Shown here: positions 1 through 11,539 of the stretch, in pieces
Layout: every line of letters starts with the position of its first letter
How positions within the stretch are numbered: position 1 is the first letter of the stretch
From: Isoetes taiwanensis
Taxonomy: Eukaryota; Streptophyta; Lycopodiopsida; Isoetales; Isoetaceae
Length of the DNA: 64,000 nucleotides
Assembly: GCA_021234155.1 (NCBI GenBank)
Contig: JAJEKV010000051.1
Coordinates: 3,593,370-3,657,369, forward strand
Direction of reading: 5' to 3'
Notes under the pieces: model-generated
Databases searched by the model: none
Told to the model about the DNA's origin: nothing
Seen by the model: only the letters and a program-made list of their open reading frames with translations
Translations under genes and position numbers: made by a program

Positions 1-3000
1 CCCAACAATGACAAGGAAATGCAGTTCTAAAAGAATGTGCTGCTTCGTGGATATGAAGTCACTCATTTTATTGATTACAAGAAATTTACGCGCGCCAAGG
101 CCGCCGGAACGCTTCTTCCAACCCTATCAATCAGACTTATGATATGTTCCGCTATATTATCTAGTTTGGAGATTTGTGATAGTTCAGCTTCCACACAGGG
201 GCATCCCTTTGAATTAGCGCAAACCAATAGATCTCAAAACAAAGGTCGCCACAGTATTTATTCTTTCATTCTTCCTACTACCTATCAACTTGGACAGATA
301 ATCAAGAACGCAAGTGTGAATTCGAACCTGTGTATAGCCATGCATTTTGCCGCTTCTACAAAAAGATCCTCCCAAGACATGTGGTCTGGAAAATGAAACG
401 TACATCCTATCATTCTCATAATATTTTACACTCATGCATCCTATCATTCTCATAATATTTTGCCACTTCATGCACCTGCCTTCCTGTAGGCTATTCCTCG
501 CCTCTGATTTAGTTATAATAGGGCATAACACCCTTGTTCCATGGTGTTATCCCTCTCATAGTGGTGGCTAACACATCATTCATTGATCGGGAATATTTTG
601 TAGAATTGCTTCAAGCAAAAAAGATTGAATGAGCAGATTAAAGAACGGAAAAAGAAATGAATCGAGAGAGGTTGGTGCAAAGAAGCAAAAGAAATATACC
701 ATATCCGCTAGCATAGATCTTAAATTGGGAGGAGACATGAGTTAGAGCAATTTGAGCATTGATGGAGGGAAACCTGATGAAGCATTTGAGGCTATGCCCC
801 GATGAACTCTCCATTCTCTAAAGACCCTACCACCACCTTACTTTAACCTAGAGCTTCTCTGCCACTCTCTCTTTGGGCTCCTCATTAGCTCTTTTGATTG
901 CATTTAATCTCGAACGCTCCACAATCTTCCTTGGGAATAATTTAAATCAGACCAACCTTCCATTTCTCCAAAATATGCTTACGCACTTCTGTTTCATGCC
1001 TAAAGGCCAGCATAGCATGGGTACCCCAAAGCATATGTTTCCATGGTGGAATTCATCCAACATTCAGAACCTCCTACACATGCATGCTTCAAAACTTGCA
1101 GCTGAGGAGCCCAGGTTAAGTGACAAATGCCCTCGTTCTTTATATGAACCCCTTTAGCGATCTAAGAAACCCAGCAAATTCCTTAGGCAAGATCACCAAA
1201 TACCCAAACGAAAAGCGAATGGCTCTGAAGATTGCAATCCTTAGCTAGATTTTTCACTTTAGCTAGATTTTTCACTTGATCCATAGACATGGTCACATGG
1301 TTTCCAAATGAAATGTATATCACTGAATCTGTGAACTTTACAATCTAACCATTGGAAAAGCCCCCTCTGTTTTGGTCTTCATATGCAATAGCAGATCTCA
1401 AAGGCAGCGATGGTCCCTGTGCCAAGTAGTTATTGTGGCGTATAGATCTCATTATTTCAAACGCTCTCCTCAAGCTCCATCTCTTTCATTCTTGATATCA
1501 GGAAGAATTTGCCTCGCAAGCATGTTTTGTGATATTCATTACAAAAATCCTGAAAATAACCTATTTGAATATAATGAAAGTAATGTTTACCTATTTGCCC
1601 AAAGCTATCATTTGTTCCTTATGCTCTGCTCTATAATGTTTCAAGAAATGGGGCCTGCAAGAAAGCTAAAACAATCGTAAACATCTCAAGCAGTCGGCAC
1701 CCGACCATTAAATGCATACAAGAAAAACCTGGAATGGTTCAGCAGATGGTTCAACAAAATGGTTCAGCAGATGGTTTCAGATGCAAAAAAGGTTCAGCAA
1801 GAACCAATACAAGCGGTGATTATACAAGTCGGTGTACCAGTGTGATTTATATGATAAGAAAATTAAAATAAATGCTTACCTTATTCAATCAATGGGCAAA
1901 ATTGTAGCAGAAAAGGTTCGGATGGAGTTTGAACCCACCGGTCTGTGGAGTTCTACCGGTTGAAAAATGAAGAATATAAAAGAAGAATATGAAGCTCTAA
2001 AGAATGAAGACTATAAAAGAAAAGAATATGAAAAATGAAGCTCAAAAAATACAAACCGTGATTCTTTGGAAGAATCCCATGATTTGCTTTCGAGACAACC
2101 TATACCTACCGGCGTCAAGCCAGGATAAAAAATAGGTTCAAAACTCAAAAAACTTCAACATAAACTGGTTTACTTTTCGTCCCTTCTTTCTTTCTTTTCT
2201 TTTTTTCAAAGCCTATCCGCAGGAATGCCAATTGTGATTGCGGACCTGTGACCAACGAAAAATCGGAGAATGCGGGTTATGCAAGAAACACCCTCGTCAG
2301 AGCTTAAACCCATCGGCATCGACCAGCATACTTAGCATAAAAAATAGTAAAAACTTGAGCATAAAAGTAAGTAAAAACCGAAGTTCGGAGTCAAAACTGC
2401 ATAAAACCCAGTCGGACGCCGACCAGCTTCAATCACCGTTGGCCTGCCATTTCGTTTCCTTTCTTGCGTTTTCGCTTCCTTACGCTTTTTTTTCTTCCTT
2501 CATTTCCTTCCCACGCTTTTTTTTTGTTACATTATTTCTTGGTAAATAGTATAAGTCAATCATTCCAAAATGATAAATACCGTTCATACCTATAATATAG
2601 GTATGGTAAATAGAAAAGAACATGTTGCCTATAATCGATCCACATTAAAAATGTAACGTTTAACATTAATAAAAAATGTTAAACATGTATGGTGCCTATG
2701 GTTTGAACAAGGTTAACAATGTTAGCGGTCCATTCTTTCAGTTTGTTCCTTCATGGAAAGTGGCGTCCAAGAAGAGGGTGGGGGAAGAGAACAGAAATGA
2801 CAATGCCTTTATGACAATGCCTTTCGTGGGTGGAATTTGCAATCTAGAGAGCAAAGCTTTGGCATCCTTCTTTCACTTCCCAATAGATGCCTTGTGTGTT
2901 GTTCAAAATGGATATGGTCTACAATGTCTTTCCAATGTGTTGGAAAAAGAATGCAAGAATGATGCAGGCACCATTGTTACAAGATCGGCCGATGGTATGG

Positions 3001-3854
3001 TAACACGATGATTGTGTATGGTGGCCCGTTACCGAGATAAGCCCACTAGAATAATAAATTTAGAATCATCTTCTTCATCCATGATTCAATGAAAAGGGTA
3101 CAACTCAACCTTCACAAAGATGTTGCTTAATTAGTAATAAAGCAAGCTAAAAAGAATCTTGCAGATGGAAGTGAAGGAACCTAGGAAGCTTGTTTGTTTG
3201 CCACCACTATGATGGCAGAATTGTGTTTGAATTACCACAGCCAACAAGAAGCGGGGGGTAGTATGAGGGAATGCAAAATCAAAATCCACATCCATATCTT
3301 GAACAACTTACAATCACACTAACACTCACACTTGAAGGTACTTGAAGGAACCGTGAGACTTGCATATTGTGGTGGCTACCTTCAATGTCAATCCGTAATG
3401 TTGTGATTACTTTTTAGTAAAGGTGAGCATAATTCCTTGCATTGGAGTGGTAGTATTCATGTTAGACCGGATGTTGGTCCTATATGCACATGGCTCAGAT
3501 CACTTGTGCATCTTGCCAAAAGAATGGAAACCACATTTATATCATTATGCAATGCTATGATATACTATTGTCTTCCAAAGTGTACCCATGGATACAAGAC
3601 TTGTCATACAATTCCCATCCAATTAGACTATGAGCAAGTTTTGTGTCAATATGAGCAAGTTGTAGTTCTATAATTTGTTTGTCTTTCTTATTAGTATCGA
3701 AATGTGAAAAAAGAACAAAATGCCCAAACAAAGCCTCTAGAAAAATTTGCACCCTCCCGATATAAGGTGTCAAATAGAGTTTTCACAACATTTGAGAAGG
3801 TGGAAATATCTTGAAGATACATATGTTTTAAAGGGCTTGAAGAGCTACCTCAAG

Positions 3855-3885
<31 letters not shown>

Positions 3886-3962
3886 AATTGGACCGAAACC
3901 ATTGAAGTTCGCTTTGGAGCTGCAGATTATCTTCACAGTTAAGAGCCCCAAACAGCAAGTAG
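1..3962. other. AT-rich intergenic sequence, no recognised gene
   Basis: Open frames of up to about 119 codons occur here (for example 37-396 and 2676-3011), but none resembles a family I know, and splice-like junctions do not link them. The sequence holds short tandem duplications: a 25-base unit repeated at 403-427 and 437-461, and an 18-20 base unit repeated near 1240-1275. Pyrimidine-rich and T-rich runs lie at 2170-2210 and 2450-2530. It ends in an A-run of about 30 bases (3856-3885), just before the copia remnant. I see nothing else. Confidence 0.5.
403..461. repeat. 25-bp direct repeat, two copies
   Basis: The same 25 bases occur at 403-427 and 437-461, a period of 34. This is a local duplication with no coding context. 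Confidence 0.85.
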
Positions 3963-4295
3963 TTGCAGCAGGAGGAAAAAATGGAGGAAGACGATATGAT
4001 TCTTATTCTGTTATCTGCCATGGAGACCTCCTATTCTCAACAAGTGGTTAGTATTCAAACTCAAAAGGGAGTGGCCAGACCTTCCATGATCTTCAAAAAC
4101 TGTGCTCCTGATGCTGAACTTCAACAATCAAGAAATTCTAAGCAAGTACAAATTAATTATGCTAAAGCCAATCAAGATAAAGGAAAGCTGAATGCAGACA
4201 CCAAATCCAGCTTATCATGGCTGAGAGAAGAGCCAGGTTACTTCTTTGGCATGTGGGATTACAAGGGCACTATAAGTCAAATGCAAAGCCTATAA
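3963..4295 (+). pseudogene. Copia gag remnant
   Basis: A 110-codon frame holds a segment reading ILLSAMETSYSQQVVSIQ, like the tail of the copia gag domain (UBN2 type), where a 'LL.S.P.SY...V' pattern precedes the nucleocapsid. The zinc knuckle expected after the Lys/Gln-rich stretch is not recognisable. In an intact element this protein would package element RNA in cytoplasmic particles. The N-terminal half is missing, so the element is truncated here or upstream sequence has been replaced. The assignment rests mainly on its place directly before the other copia domains. Confidence 0.55.
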
Positions 4296-4320
4296 ACAGT
4301 TGAAAGATAGGCCTGCGGCT

Positions 4321-4373
4321 TCTAGCAGGAGTGAACCTTCTAGTAGGAGTGAACCTTCTAGTAGAGGTGAACC
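4321..4373 (+). repeat. 18-bp tandem repeat, three units, in copia gag-pol spacer
   Basis: Units start at 4321, 4339 and 4357 and differ by a few bases. Read in frame they encode a Ser-Arg-Ser-Glu-Pro-like hexapeptide three times. Such repeats are common in the linker between gag and protease/integrase of copia polyproteins. Confidence 0.85.
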
Positions 4374-4573
4374 GCTCAGGCATCTCAGGAGTTGCTTTAT
4401 CAGAGCATTCAGTGATTTAATACCTTAATGTGGCTTCAGATCAGCATCTATCTCCTAGTTTGAAATATCTCTCATGGACTCTTTAAGCTTCTCAACATCT
4501 TGCCACATCTCCAGCACTTCTTGTCAATGCTCGATGATACCTCCTTTCGTGTGACAGTTGGAAATGGAGCAGT

Positions 4574-5009
4574 GTGTCAATCAAGCTAAAGGCATTATTC
4601 ATCTTGAACAAGCACATGGAACCTGCCCAATTACAGAAGTATTTCATGTTCCAGATGCAAGGGCAAACTTACTATCGGGTCTCTACTTTTGATAAGCAAG
4701 GTAAGCATGTTATATTTGGTAATGGGCAAATGTATCTTCTGATATTAGTCATGGACGCTAATAAAGCGCCGAGCACCTTGGAGTAAGAATACAGGCCACA
4801 TGAATGCGGGTGGTCTATACACGGTTGATGGCAGACCACAAGTCACTTTACACCTATTTCTCGGCGGCGACTCCAACTTGGAAACCTTATGGCATAACGC
4901 TTTGGACATGTTGGAGGCAGGGCCATTGGTGAATTATCACGCTTTGGGAATGGTGCATGGCTTACCCAAATTGAAGAGTACATCCTTAGCGTGTCATGCA
5001 TGTCATTAG
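4574..5009 (+). pseudogene. Copia protease tail and GAG-pre-integrase domain
   Basis: Two consecutive frames (4574-4786 and 4800-5009) cover the region before integrase. The second holds the GAG-pre-integrase pattern: a leucine-tryptophan-histidine (LWH) start, a GMVHGLPKL motif and a terminal Cys-x2-Cys. Together these are the degenerate HHCC zinc-binding region of copia integrase. The usual LGH after LWH has decayed to LDM. A protease active site is not recognisable upstream. In the family this domain helps integrase multimerise and bind LTR ends. A frameshift separates it from the integrase core that follows. Confidence 0.8.
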
Positions 5010-5083
5010 GTAAAGCAACCTCAGCAACCATATCCTCCACAAGCTGAATTTCGAGCTACCAGCCAGTTCTAGAATTACTCCAC

Positions 5084-5808
5084 ATGGATCTTTGTTACAT
5101 GCCCACACTTTCTATGGGAGGAGCTCACTGGTTCTTCACTATTGTGGATGACTATAGTAGGTTCACTTGGGTTCTTTGTGTCAAAAAACAAAGGATCAAG
5201 CATTTCTCAAGTTCAAAGAATTTCATGTCTATGTTGAGGCAGAATTTCACACATGCCTTAAGGCTGTCAGGACAGATAATGGAACCGAATTTGTCAATAA
5301 ACAGTTCAATGACTATTTTACTTAGTCATAAGATCAGGAAGAGAGCTAACAGTCCCCTATGCTCATGCCCAAAATGGGGTGGCAGAAAGAAAGAATCACA
5401 GCATTACAAAACCTTGTTAGATCCATGCTCATTCATAAAGAATTACCAGCATATTTTTGGGAGAGGCAGTGGTTACAGCAGCCTATTTGGCTAACAGGGG
5501 TCCTACACTAGCCAACCCTCATGGAACTCCTTATGAACTTCATATGGGAGGGAAACCAAATGTAGATAATCACGGGTTTTTTTGGCAGCTTGGCATATGC
5601 TGCCATTCCACAAGAAAAGCTTCAAAAGCTTGGAAAGTTAGCAAACAGGGCTGTTAAATGCATTTTCATAGGGTATCCTATAAGTCAAAAAGGATGGAAG
5701 TTGTATAATCCAAAAACAAAGCAAGTCTTCATTTCTAGAAGTGTTGACTTTGTCGAAAGTGCCTCCTATTATGATGAGGAACCAATTGGGGAGCTGCCTT
5801 CAATCTGA
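5084..5808 (+). pseudogene. Copia integrase core (rve) with C-terminal region
   Basis: The frame opens with MDLCYMPTLSMGGAHWFFTI and continues into VDDYSRFTWV, the classic start of the copia integrase catalytic core; the aspartate in DDYSRF marks the first acidic residue of the DDE triad. The second aspartate region (TDNGTEF in intact elements) is out of frame at about 5270-5300. The downstream frames 5457-5657 and 5590-5808 keep AAYLANRGPT, the Pro-Tyr-Glu-Leu region, a CIFIGYP motif and KLYNPKTKQVFISRSVDF, all in family order. At least three frameshifts inactivate it. The family inserts element cDNA into the nuclear genome. Confidence 0.9.
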
Positions 5809-6252
5809 AAAATGCTTCAACACCTCTTTCAACACAGGAATCATTTGGACACAGATCCAACATCAACCATCACAAGTGCTCATGAAGAAACAATGTCTGG
5901 ATACAGATTCTGTTTCAGCTGATGGAGAAAGCAGAATTACAGTCACCCCGTGATCATTCTAATGTGGAGAATGCCTCATTAGATGATGCTTACAGATTAT
6001 GGGGAGACATATGACCTTCATGAACCTGACATTGCATGAAGTTGATGCTAACACCATATTAGAAAGCACTGCTCCCTGCTCCTGTGCTCAGAAGATCAGC
6101 AAGGCTGCAGTCCAAACAAGCACATGTTCGCGAACCAGCCCATTGCAACTATGCTCTCATGACTCAAATTATGGATACCACAGATCCTGCCACATACCAG
6201 GAGGCAGCAGCAAGCCCAGTGTGGCAAAAAGCCATGAAAGACTAAATATGAC

Positions 6253-7054
6253 ATGCTCATTAAACAAGATGCGTGGCAGTTTGTTCCCAAAACAGTACAT
6301 CAACATGTCATTGGGAATAAATGGGTCTTTAGGACCAAATATAACTCTGATGGAAACATAGCCAAGCATAAGGCCAGACTTGTGGCTAAGGGATATGCCC
6401 AAGAATTTGGCATTGACTATACTGATGTCTTTGCTCCTGTGGCAAGAATGCCAACAATCAGGGCCGTTATTGCATTAGCTGCTAGCAGAGGATGGCCCAT
6501 TTATCAGCTAGATTTTAAAAAGTGCTTTCCTCAATGGTGACCTGCAGGAAACCATTTTTATGGAGCAACCACATGGCTTTATCAAACCAGGTGAGCAAAC
6601 ACTTGTTTGTAAACTCCGTAAGAGTTTGTATGGGCTAAGACAAGCACCACGGTGCTGGCATAAGAAAATCAATGGATTTTACTGAAATTAGGCTTCAAAA
6701 GATCTAGGGCAGATCCTAGTCTCTATTATAAGCAAGCTCATGACAAGATATGCATTCTTGTTCTATATGTGGATGATTCCATCATAACAGGGATCAGCTC
6801 ATCTTATTTCTGATTTGAAAGTGCAACTCAACAAGTCGTTTAAAATCACAGACCTAGGACTTTTGCACTACTGCCTAGGAGTTGAGGTATGGCAAAAGAT
6901 ACATCTATCATGATCAGTCAAACCAAATACATTAAGGAAGTCTTGAACAGATTTCATATGGAAGACTCAAGCCAGTTCCTGCTCCCATATGAACCAGGCA
7001 TCAGACTTTACCTTAGATCTTGATGGAGAACCGTGACACCACTTTATTTGCCAA
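6253..7054 (+). pseudogene. Copia reverse transcriptase (RVT_2)
   Basis: The frame at 6253-6540 reads through WVFRTKYNSDG, KARLVAKGYAQ and DYTDVFAPVARM, the signature of the copia reverse transcriptase N-terminal half. A frameshift near 6530 then moves the 'AFLNGDL' region to another frame, followed by LRKSLYGLRQAP around 6620. The catalytic box reads YVDD at 6766-6777. Stops and indels follow at about 6684 and beyond 6780. In intact copies this enzyme copies element RNA to DNA using tRNA-Met as primer. Domain order and motifs make the assignment firm; the copy cannot be functional. Confidence 0.95.
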
Positions 7055-7705
7055 TTGGTTGGTTCTCTCATTTACTCCACTATTACAAGGCCTGATATTG
7101 TATTTGCAGTTGGGCAGGTTAGCAAATACATGCAACATCCTAAGAGGACTCATTGGATGGCAGCCAAGAGGATTCTAGCATACTTGAAAGGTACAATGTT
7201 TGGGGATTTCTTATTTTCGGAAATCAATCTCCCATGCTGTCCTTTTACACAGATGCAGACTTTGCATCTCATGATTATGAGACTAGAAAGTCTACTACAG
7301 GGTTTCTTTCATTTTTGGACAGAGTCAATAATGTGGTCATCGAAAAAAGCAAACCACTGTCAGCCTCAGCACCACAGAAGCAGAATTGAAAGCCATGTGC
7401 ACTGGATTTCAAGAAATTTTATGGATGCTCAATCTCTTTCAAGACTTGGGAGTGTCAATAAAGGCAGCCACACTATTAGTGGATAACTCTGGTGCTATAG
7501 CATTGACAAAGACCAGAAGTATCATCCCTTAACAAAGCATTTGGATACTCAGCTATGTTTCATGAGAGAGCAGCTTGACACTACCATGATCAATCTGCAA
7601 TTTTGTGCTACACGAAAACAATTGGCTGATGGGATCACTAAGCCTTTGGTTGGAATCAAACTCAAGCAGATGAAGCAGGCTCTAAGACTGCAGCTAGGCA
7701 CTTAA
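7055..7705 (+). pseudogene. Copia RNase H and polyprotein end
   Basis: The first frame starts at GSLIYSTITRPDI and continues to AKRILAYLKGT, the connection between reverse transcriptase and RNase H in copia elements. A second frame (7153-7389) carries FYTDADFAS, the first catalytic aspartate region of RNase H, then KSTTGFLSFL. The STTEAEL glutamate motif lies at about 7375-7395 in a third frame. The last recognisable residues end at a stop codon at 7703-7705. Three frameshifts split the domain. A short purine-rich tract (7761-7771) then precedes the 3' LTR. Confidence 0.9.
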
Positions 7706-7771
7706 GTGTGCTTTATTTGTTCTCTCTTTACAATTTTTGTTCTGTGTGTTAGGGTTCAGTTTCAGGACGGG

Positions 7772-7965
7772 TATTAGAGTTAGAAACTGACCTAACCCTA
7801 ACCTATGACCTAACCCTAACCTATGACGTGGTGGCCCATCTATGCCATCTACTATATAGCTAGGCTTGTTCTCCTTTTTCGTTACTTCAATAGAGCGTCT
7901 TCTTCTCTTCTTCTTGTTTCACTTTCACACATATGCTGCTGACTCATCCTCATTGCTGACTGTAC
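7772..7965 (+). repeat. Start of the copia 3' LTR (end uncertain)
   Basis: After the purine-rich tract the sequence begins TATTAGAGTTAGAA, close to the first bases of both LTRs of the separate element at 9381 (TATTAGAAGTTAGAA). A duplicated 18-base unit (CCTAACCCTAACCTATGA-type) follows at about 7790-7826. A TATA-like CTATATAGC lies near 7853. I cannot see a matching 5' LTR, so the right border given here is a guess. Confidence 0.5.
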
Positions 7966-9380
7966 ATAGTCTGACATGTCGAATCTTATCTGTCATATGA
8001 TTGTAGTTACTATAAAGGGGCTGCCGCAGCCTCATTACTAGTTAGTTCACTTTCTTCTGCTTGCTCGTTTTTTTGTGTTTCCTTCTAGATCTTTAAGGAC
8101 TTTCATAGCTCTCTTATCACTTTACACCTGGAAATCCGGGTCAGCGATAACTTATAAATTTTAGCATTCTTTGTGGGACTGGCTGTCCCATGCGAGGAAG
8201 TAGTCCTCAGGGCCAAGTTTATAGACAGTTTTGGACTAGCTACTGAAACACATTGTGGAAATTTTCCAGTATATCTGCTTGAACCATTGTTGGCTCTTAA
8301 CAATTGGAAGTCTAATTTAGGCACATCTTTAGGTTGTTTGTACAATAGACTTTTCATTTGTTTTTAGAAATATTGTTTTCGCCATATTGAGCTATTGGAG
8401 CTTTTATGATTCTGTGTAGACTCTAAGTTCTGGACTTGATGACTACCCCCGAGCATCACATCCAAGCATGGATGAACGCCATCTAGATTTGCGCTGCTGA
8501 TGGTTTTAGCTGCTAAATGTATGGATCTGATAGCTCAAATTGTGGAAGCTCCATCTGAAGTAAGCTGGCTTGGTTGATTCCAGTCTAATGAGCTCTTGCA
8601 ACTTGAAATTTATCTCATCAAGCAATGCCTCTTATCAGGTATATCAGAAAAACAGCGGAAATGCTTTCTGATATAAAGCTTCTGAATGAGGTAATTTTAA
8701 TTGCTTTTGTTTTGAATTGTATAGAGTTTTTTTTTTTCCCACTGTTACAGTTTTGAAAAATCCATTTGCCATTTCGTATTATTGTTAATCAATTCTCCTT
8801 ATTTTATCTGATAGTTACACTATGACCATTCGAGGGGGCATTATTATGACTACGGCAATCACACGGAAAAGGTTGGCATTCTATACTTCAGCCCACAATC
8901 CTTTCCGTTTAAAGGTTATGGATCTTTTTTGTAAATAAAGGAAGAAAAATTTCAATTTAAAGTATTACATGGAAGCATAGTGCCCTACCAGTTTTCTCGA
9001 GGAAGGACTAATTTCCTGGCGTGACTAAAAGACCAGGCTTAGCTTTGCATCTTTGGAGGATGAGCTGGACCCTTTTTTGGATGATGGATTAATTTCCTGA
9101 CCTGATAAAGACCAGGCTACCATTTTTTTGATGATGGATTTGGCAGTAAGCCATTACTCAAAATTTCATATGCTGCATAATGTCAAAATTCATATACTTG
9201 CCTGAAGAAAGTGAAAAGACAAAGACGGTTAAGGTGAAAATGTTGGTTGAAATTTACAGTACAAAGGAAGTTACAATCCCATCACAAAATGTATCAACAG
9301 ACTGAAAGACTTCTAGAGAACTGTTCACCTTTCTAGTTAGGCCCAGATTCCACTACAGCAGAAGTCTGGACGCTTGTTGG
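7966..9380. other. Intergenic or intronic sequence with one exon-like frame
   Basis: A 64-codon frame at 8173-8367 uses codons like a coding exon (it includes FGLATETHCGNFPVYLLEPL) and is followed by GTTTGT, but I do not recognise a family. A repeated pair of phrases (TTTCCTGACCTGA..AAAGACCAGGCT type) occurs around 9010 and 9090. The remainder is AT-rich and looks like intron or intergenic DNA. Confidence 0.35.
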
Positions 9381-9619
9381 TATTAGAAGTTAGAACCTAC
9401 ATATGTGACGGTCATGTACATACGATGTACATATGCTTACATGTACATTTGTACAGCAGCTAGTCTTCCTTATTCAGCCAGCCTGCTGACATGGCATTGC
9501 ATCCGACCGTTGAATGCTTGTATGGAGGGCTAGTTTTGATGCCTGCGTCACAAGGGGGGCTGAATAAGGAAGGTGTCCCCTTTCCTTGGTCTATCTCTCA
9601 TCGATCATTCATTCTAACA
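9381..9619 (+). repeat. 5' LTR of the non-autonomous element (239 bp)
   Basis: It shares about the first 80 and the last 45 bases with the right LTR. The middle differs: about 110 bases here are bounded by a perfect 15-bp inverted repeat (9465-9479 and 9558-9572). Confidence 0.85.
9465..9572. repeat. 108-bp inverted-repeat insert inside the 5' LTR (MITE-like)
   Basis: CTTCCTTATTCAGCC at 9465-9479 is the exact reverse complement of GGCTGAATAAGGAAG at 9558-9572. The segment between them is absent from the right LTR, which has unrelated sequence there. This fits a small TIR element nested in the LTR, but no clear target duplication is visible. Confidence 0.65.
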
Positions 9620-9631
9620 TGGTATCAGAGC
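9620..9631 (+). promoter_or_regulatory. tRNA-iMet primer-binding site
   Basis: TGGTATCAGAGC starts at the first base after the 5' LTR. It is the canonical minus-strand primer site of plant copia elements. Confidence 0.93.
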
Positions 9632-11333
9632 TCCAGGATTGAGAGATGGACATTTCAGCTTTAGATGCTGGAGAGTCTGGCCCGAAGTTTTAGGGGTCTT
9701 GTTGTTCTTGGCCAGATGAAAGGGCAGTCTTCAGATCTTGTTAAAAACTGACTGTAAAATCTTGTAACGAAGGCAGATCTGTTGAAGGAGAGCTGTTTCC
9801 CAGTCTAATGTACTTTTAGTTGATATCTTGTCCAGGTTAGTCTGTATTATGGCAGATTCAAGAGGATGTGTCATAAATTTTGCTGCAAAGGGGAAAGCTA
9901 GGGTATAAATCCATGGATTTTAATTGGAACTACTTGCAAAAATCAAGAGGAGGTCTGAATCTAGTGTGCAAGTAGGCCATCAATTGATCTCAAGAGGAGA
10001 TCTGGATTTGGTGTGCAGAGAGCCACTGGTTGATCTCAAGGAGCAATGCAAGAGGGCGAAGATTCGTGAAGGATTTTTCAAGTTTACCATCTGCGTGAGG
10101 GGAACAGGGAGTTGGAAGGAAGGATCTGTTGACGTGTTTGAGAATGGGGTAGATCGGACCAGAATCTTTTCGGTCGGATCTGCAATTGCGAGAAGAGCTG
10201 GATAAGACCAAAATTTCAGCTCCATAATTTGAAGACCGAATACTTTTGGTTGAACTATATTGTGCAGCGTGAGACCGGAAATATATGCTCCTTTTGGAGC
10301 TATTTTGGCCGGACGGGCTATTTTGTGGCTTTACTCGACAATATCGAACTGGAGTTTACATGCAATAAGGCATCAGATGGTTTTCTGCTGATGGCTCGAG
10401 AGCAGACCCTTAGATGACCTAGTAGCAGAGAGCCAATCTTGCCGATGTCTTTGCAAGGAGAGCTTACAATGTTTTGACGGTGACTGCTGCACTGGATATT
10501 GGCTGACCATTATAGTATCAGGGAAATATTCTGATTGGTTCAGTAGATCACTGATGCTAGAGTATGAGGGAGCTAGGCTGTAAGGATCTTGGTGCAAGAG
10601 GCAACCATTGACCTTCTCAAGGCAGAAATATTCAGGATCTAGTGATGTAGAGTATGGGTGAGTACTCTACGGAATTCAGTTGCAACAAAATCATCTTATT
10701 GGACGTCTTCCTAGCAGATTTGCAGATGAGTAATGATCTCCTGAGGTTATAGAACCTGGATTGTTTGTTACAGCAGGTTTTATTGGCAGAGTTTATGGCA
10801 AGGGAGAGCTGCCATGTAGTGAGGCATTCATATTCTGTTTTGGCCAGAAACGAATGCATGCAGCAATTTCAAAGCAGAAGGGGGAAAAGCTTAGAAATGC
10901 AACAACACTAGATTTGCTGATGGACCAGAGAATGCTGATGGGCCAGAGATTTAAGGGCATAGTAGCTGTGAGTTTAGAATAGTTCCTCGTTTTAATTGAT
11001 GAATTATGTTCAGAGCACGGGTGGCATTCATACTTTGTTATCAGGAATTCTTTAGGCAGCTCGTTTAGCTTCAAGTTTCTGAGTTGGCAAAATCTTGTTA
11101 AGGAAGTTCTATCATTATGTCAAACATCTGGTGCTACAGCGGGCGAAGAACAGGTGCTGCTTTGAAAAGTTGGAAATGGTTGCTTCAGAATGGTTCAGCA
11201 CGTAATCCCAGGGAGAGTTTGAACTTTAGAAGCATATGAAGTTTCACTCCAGGGAGAGCATATGGCGATATACTTTATGCAAACCTGAATTGAAGATGTA
11301 TATGTGGTGGTGGTAACTCACATATATAGGTTC

Positions 11334-11341
11334 AGGGAGAG
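11334..11341 (+). promoter_or_regulatory. Polypurine tract
   Basis: AGGGAGAG lies immediately before the 3' LTR, as expected for the plus-strand primer. Confidence 0.8.
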
Positions 11342-11526
11342 TATTAGAAGTTAGAACCTACATATGTGACATGTCATGTACATACGATGTACATATGCTT
11401 ACATGTACATTTGTACAGCTGGCACACATGTGCCTATATATTGTATCACCTCATTTATACATTGAAACAGTTTGTCATATCTCTTTCTCTTTCCGTGGTC
11501 TATCTCATCGATCTTTTATTCTAACA
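11342..11526 (+). repeat. 3' LTR of the non-autonomous element (185 bp)
   Basis: It begins TATTAGAAGTTAGAACC and ends TTCTAACA like the left LTR. It contains a TATA-like stretch (CCTATATATTG, about 11433) that the left copy lacks. Confidence 0.85.
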
Positions 11527-11539
11527 GTTTGTTGCCAAC

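Larger units (their letters stand above)
3963..7965 (+). mobile_element. Ty1/copia retrotransposon, 5'-truncated and frameshifted
   Basis: Remnants of gag, GAG-pre-integrase, integrase, reverse transcriptase and RNase H follow each other in that order on the plus strand. Integrase before reverse transcriptase is diagnostic of Ty1/copia. The polyprotein is broken by at least six frameshifts and stops. No 5' LTR or tRNA-Met primer-binding site is visible upstream; the element starts within gag, close to a long A-run. The 3' side keeps a short purine-rich tract and the start of an LTR at about 7772, whose end I cannot fix. The element is not autonomous. Confidence 0.9.
9381..11526 (+). mobile_element. 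Non-autonomous LTR retrotransposon (LARD/TRIM-like), 2.15 kb
   Basis: Two direct terminal repeats bracket 1.7 kb without a recognisable protein. Both start TATTAGAAGTTAGAACC and end TTCTAACA. Directly after the left repeat comes the primer-binding site TGGTATCAGAGC, complementary to the 3' end of initiator tRNA-Met. Directly before the right repeat lies the purine tract AGGGAGAG. The flanking five bases, GTTGG on the left and GTTTG on the right, match at four of five and could be the target duplication. No gag or pol motif is present inside, so it must have moved using enzymes of a relative, plausibly a copia element. The left and right LTRs differ strongly in their middle, so the insertion is not young or the left LTR has been rearranged. 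Confidence 0.88.

Noticed and set aside
37-531. Overlapping frames of 119 and 105 codons on opposite strands
   Set aside because: No motif, no splice context, and the two frames are mirror readings of the same DNA.
3856-3885. Long A-run as evidence of a retrogene or LINE 3' end
   Set aside because: No LINE or cDNA-like sequence is recognisable upstream and no target duplication is seen; it could be a simple repeat.
7790-7826. CCTAACCCTAACCTATGA repeated twice, resembling telomere DNA
   Set aside because: The unit is 18 bases with CTATGA in it, occurs only twice and lies inside a copia LTR; plant telomere repeats are CCCTAAA in long arrays.
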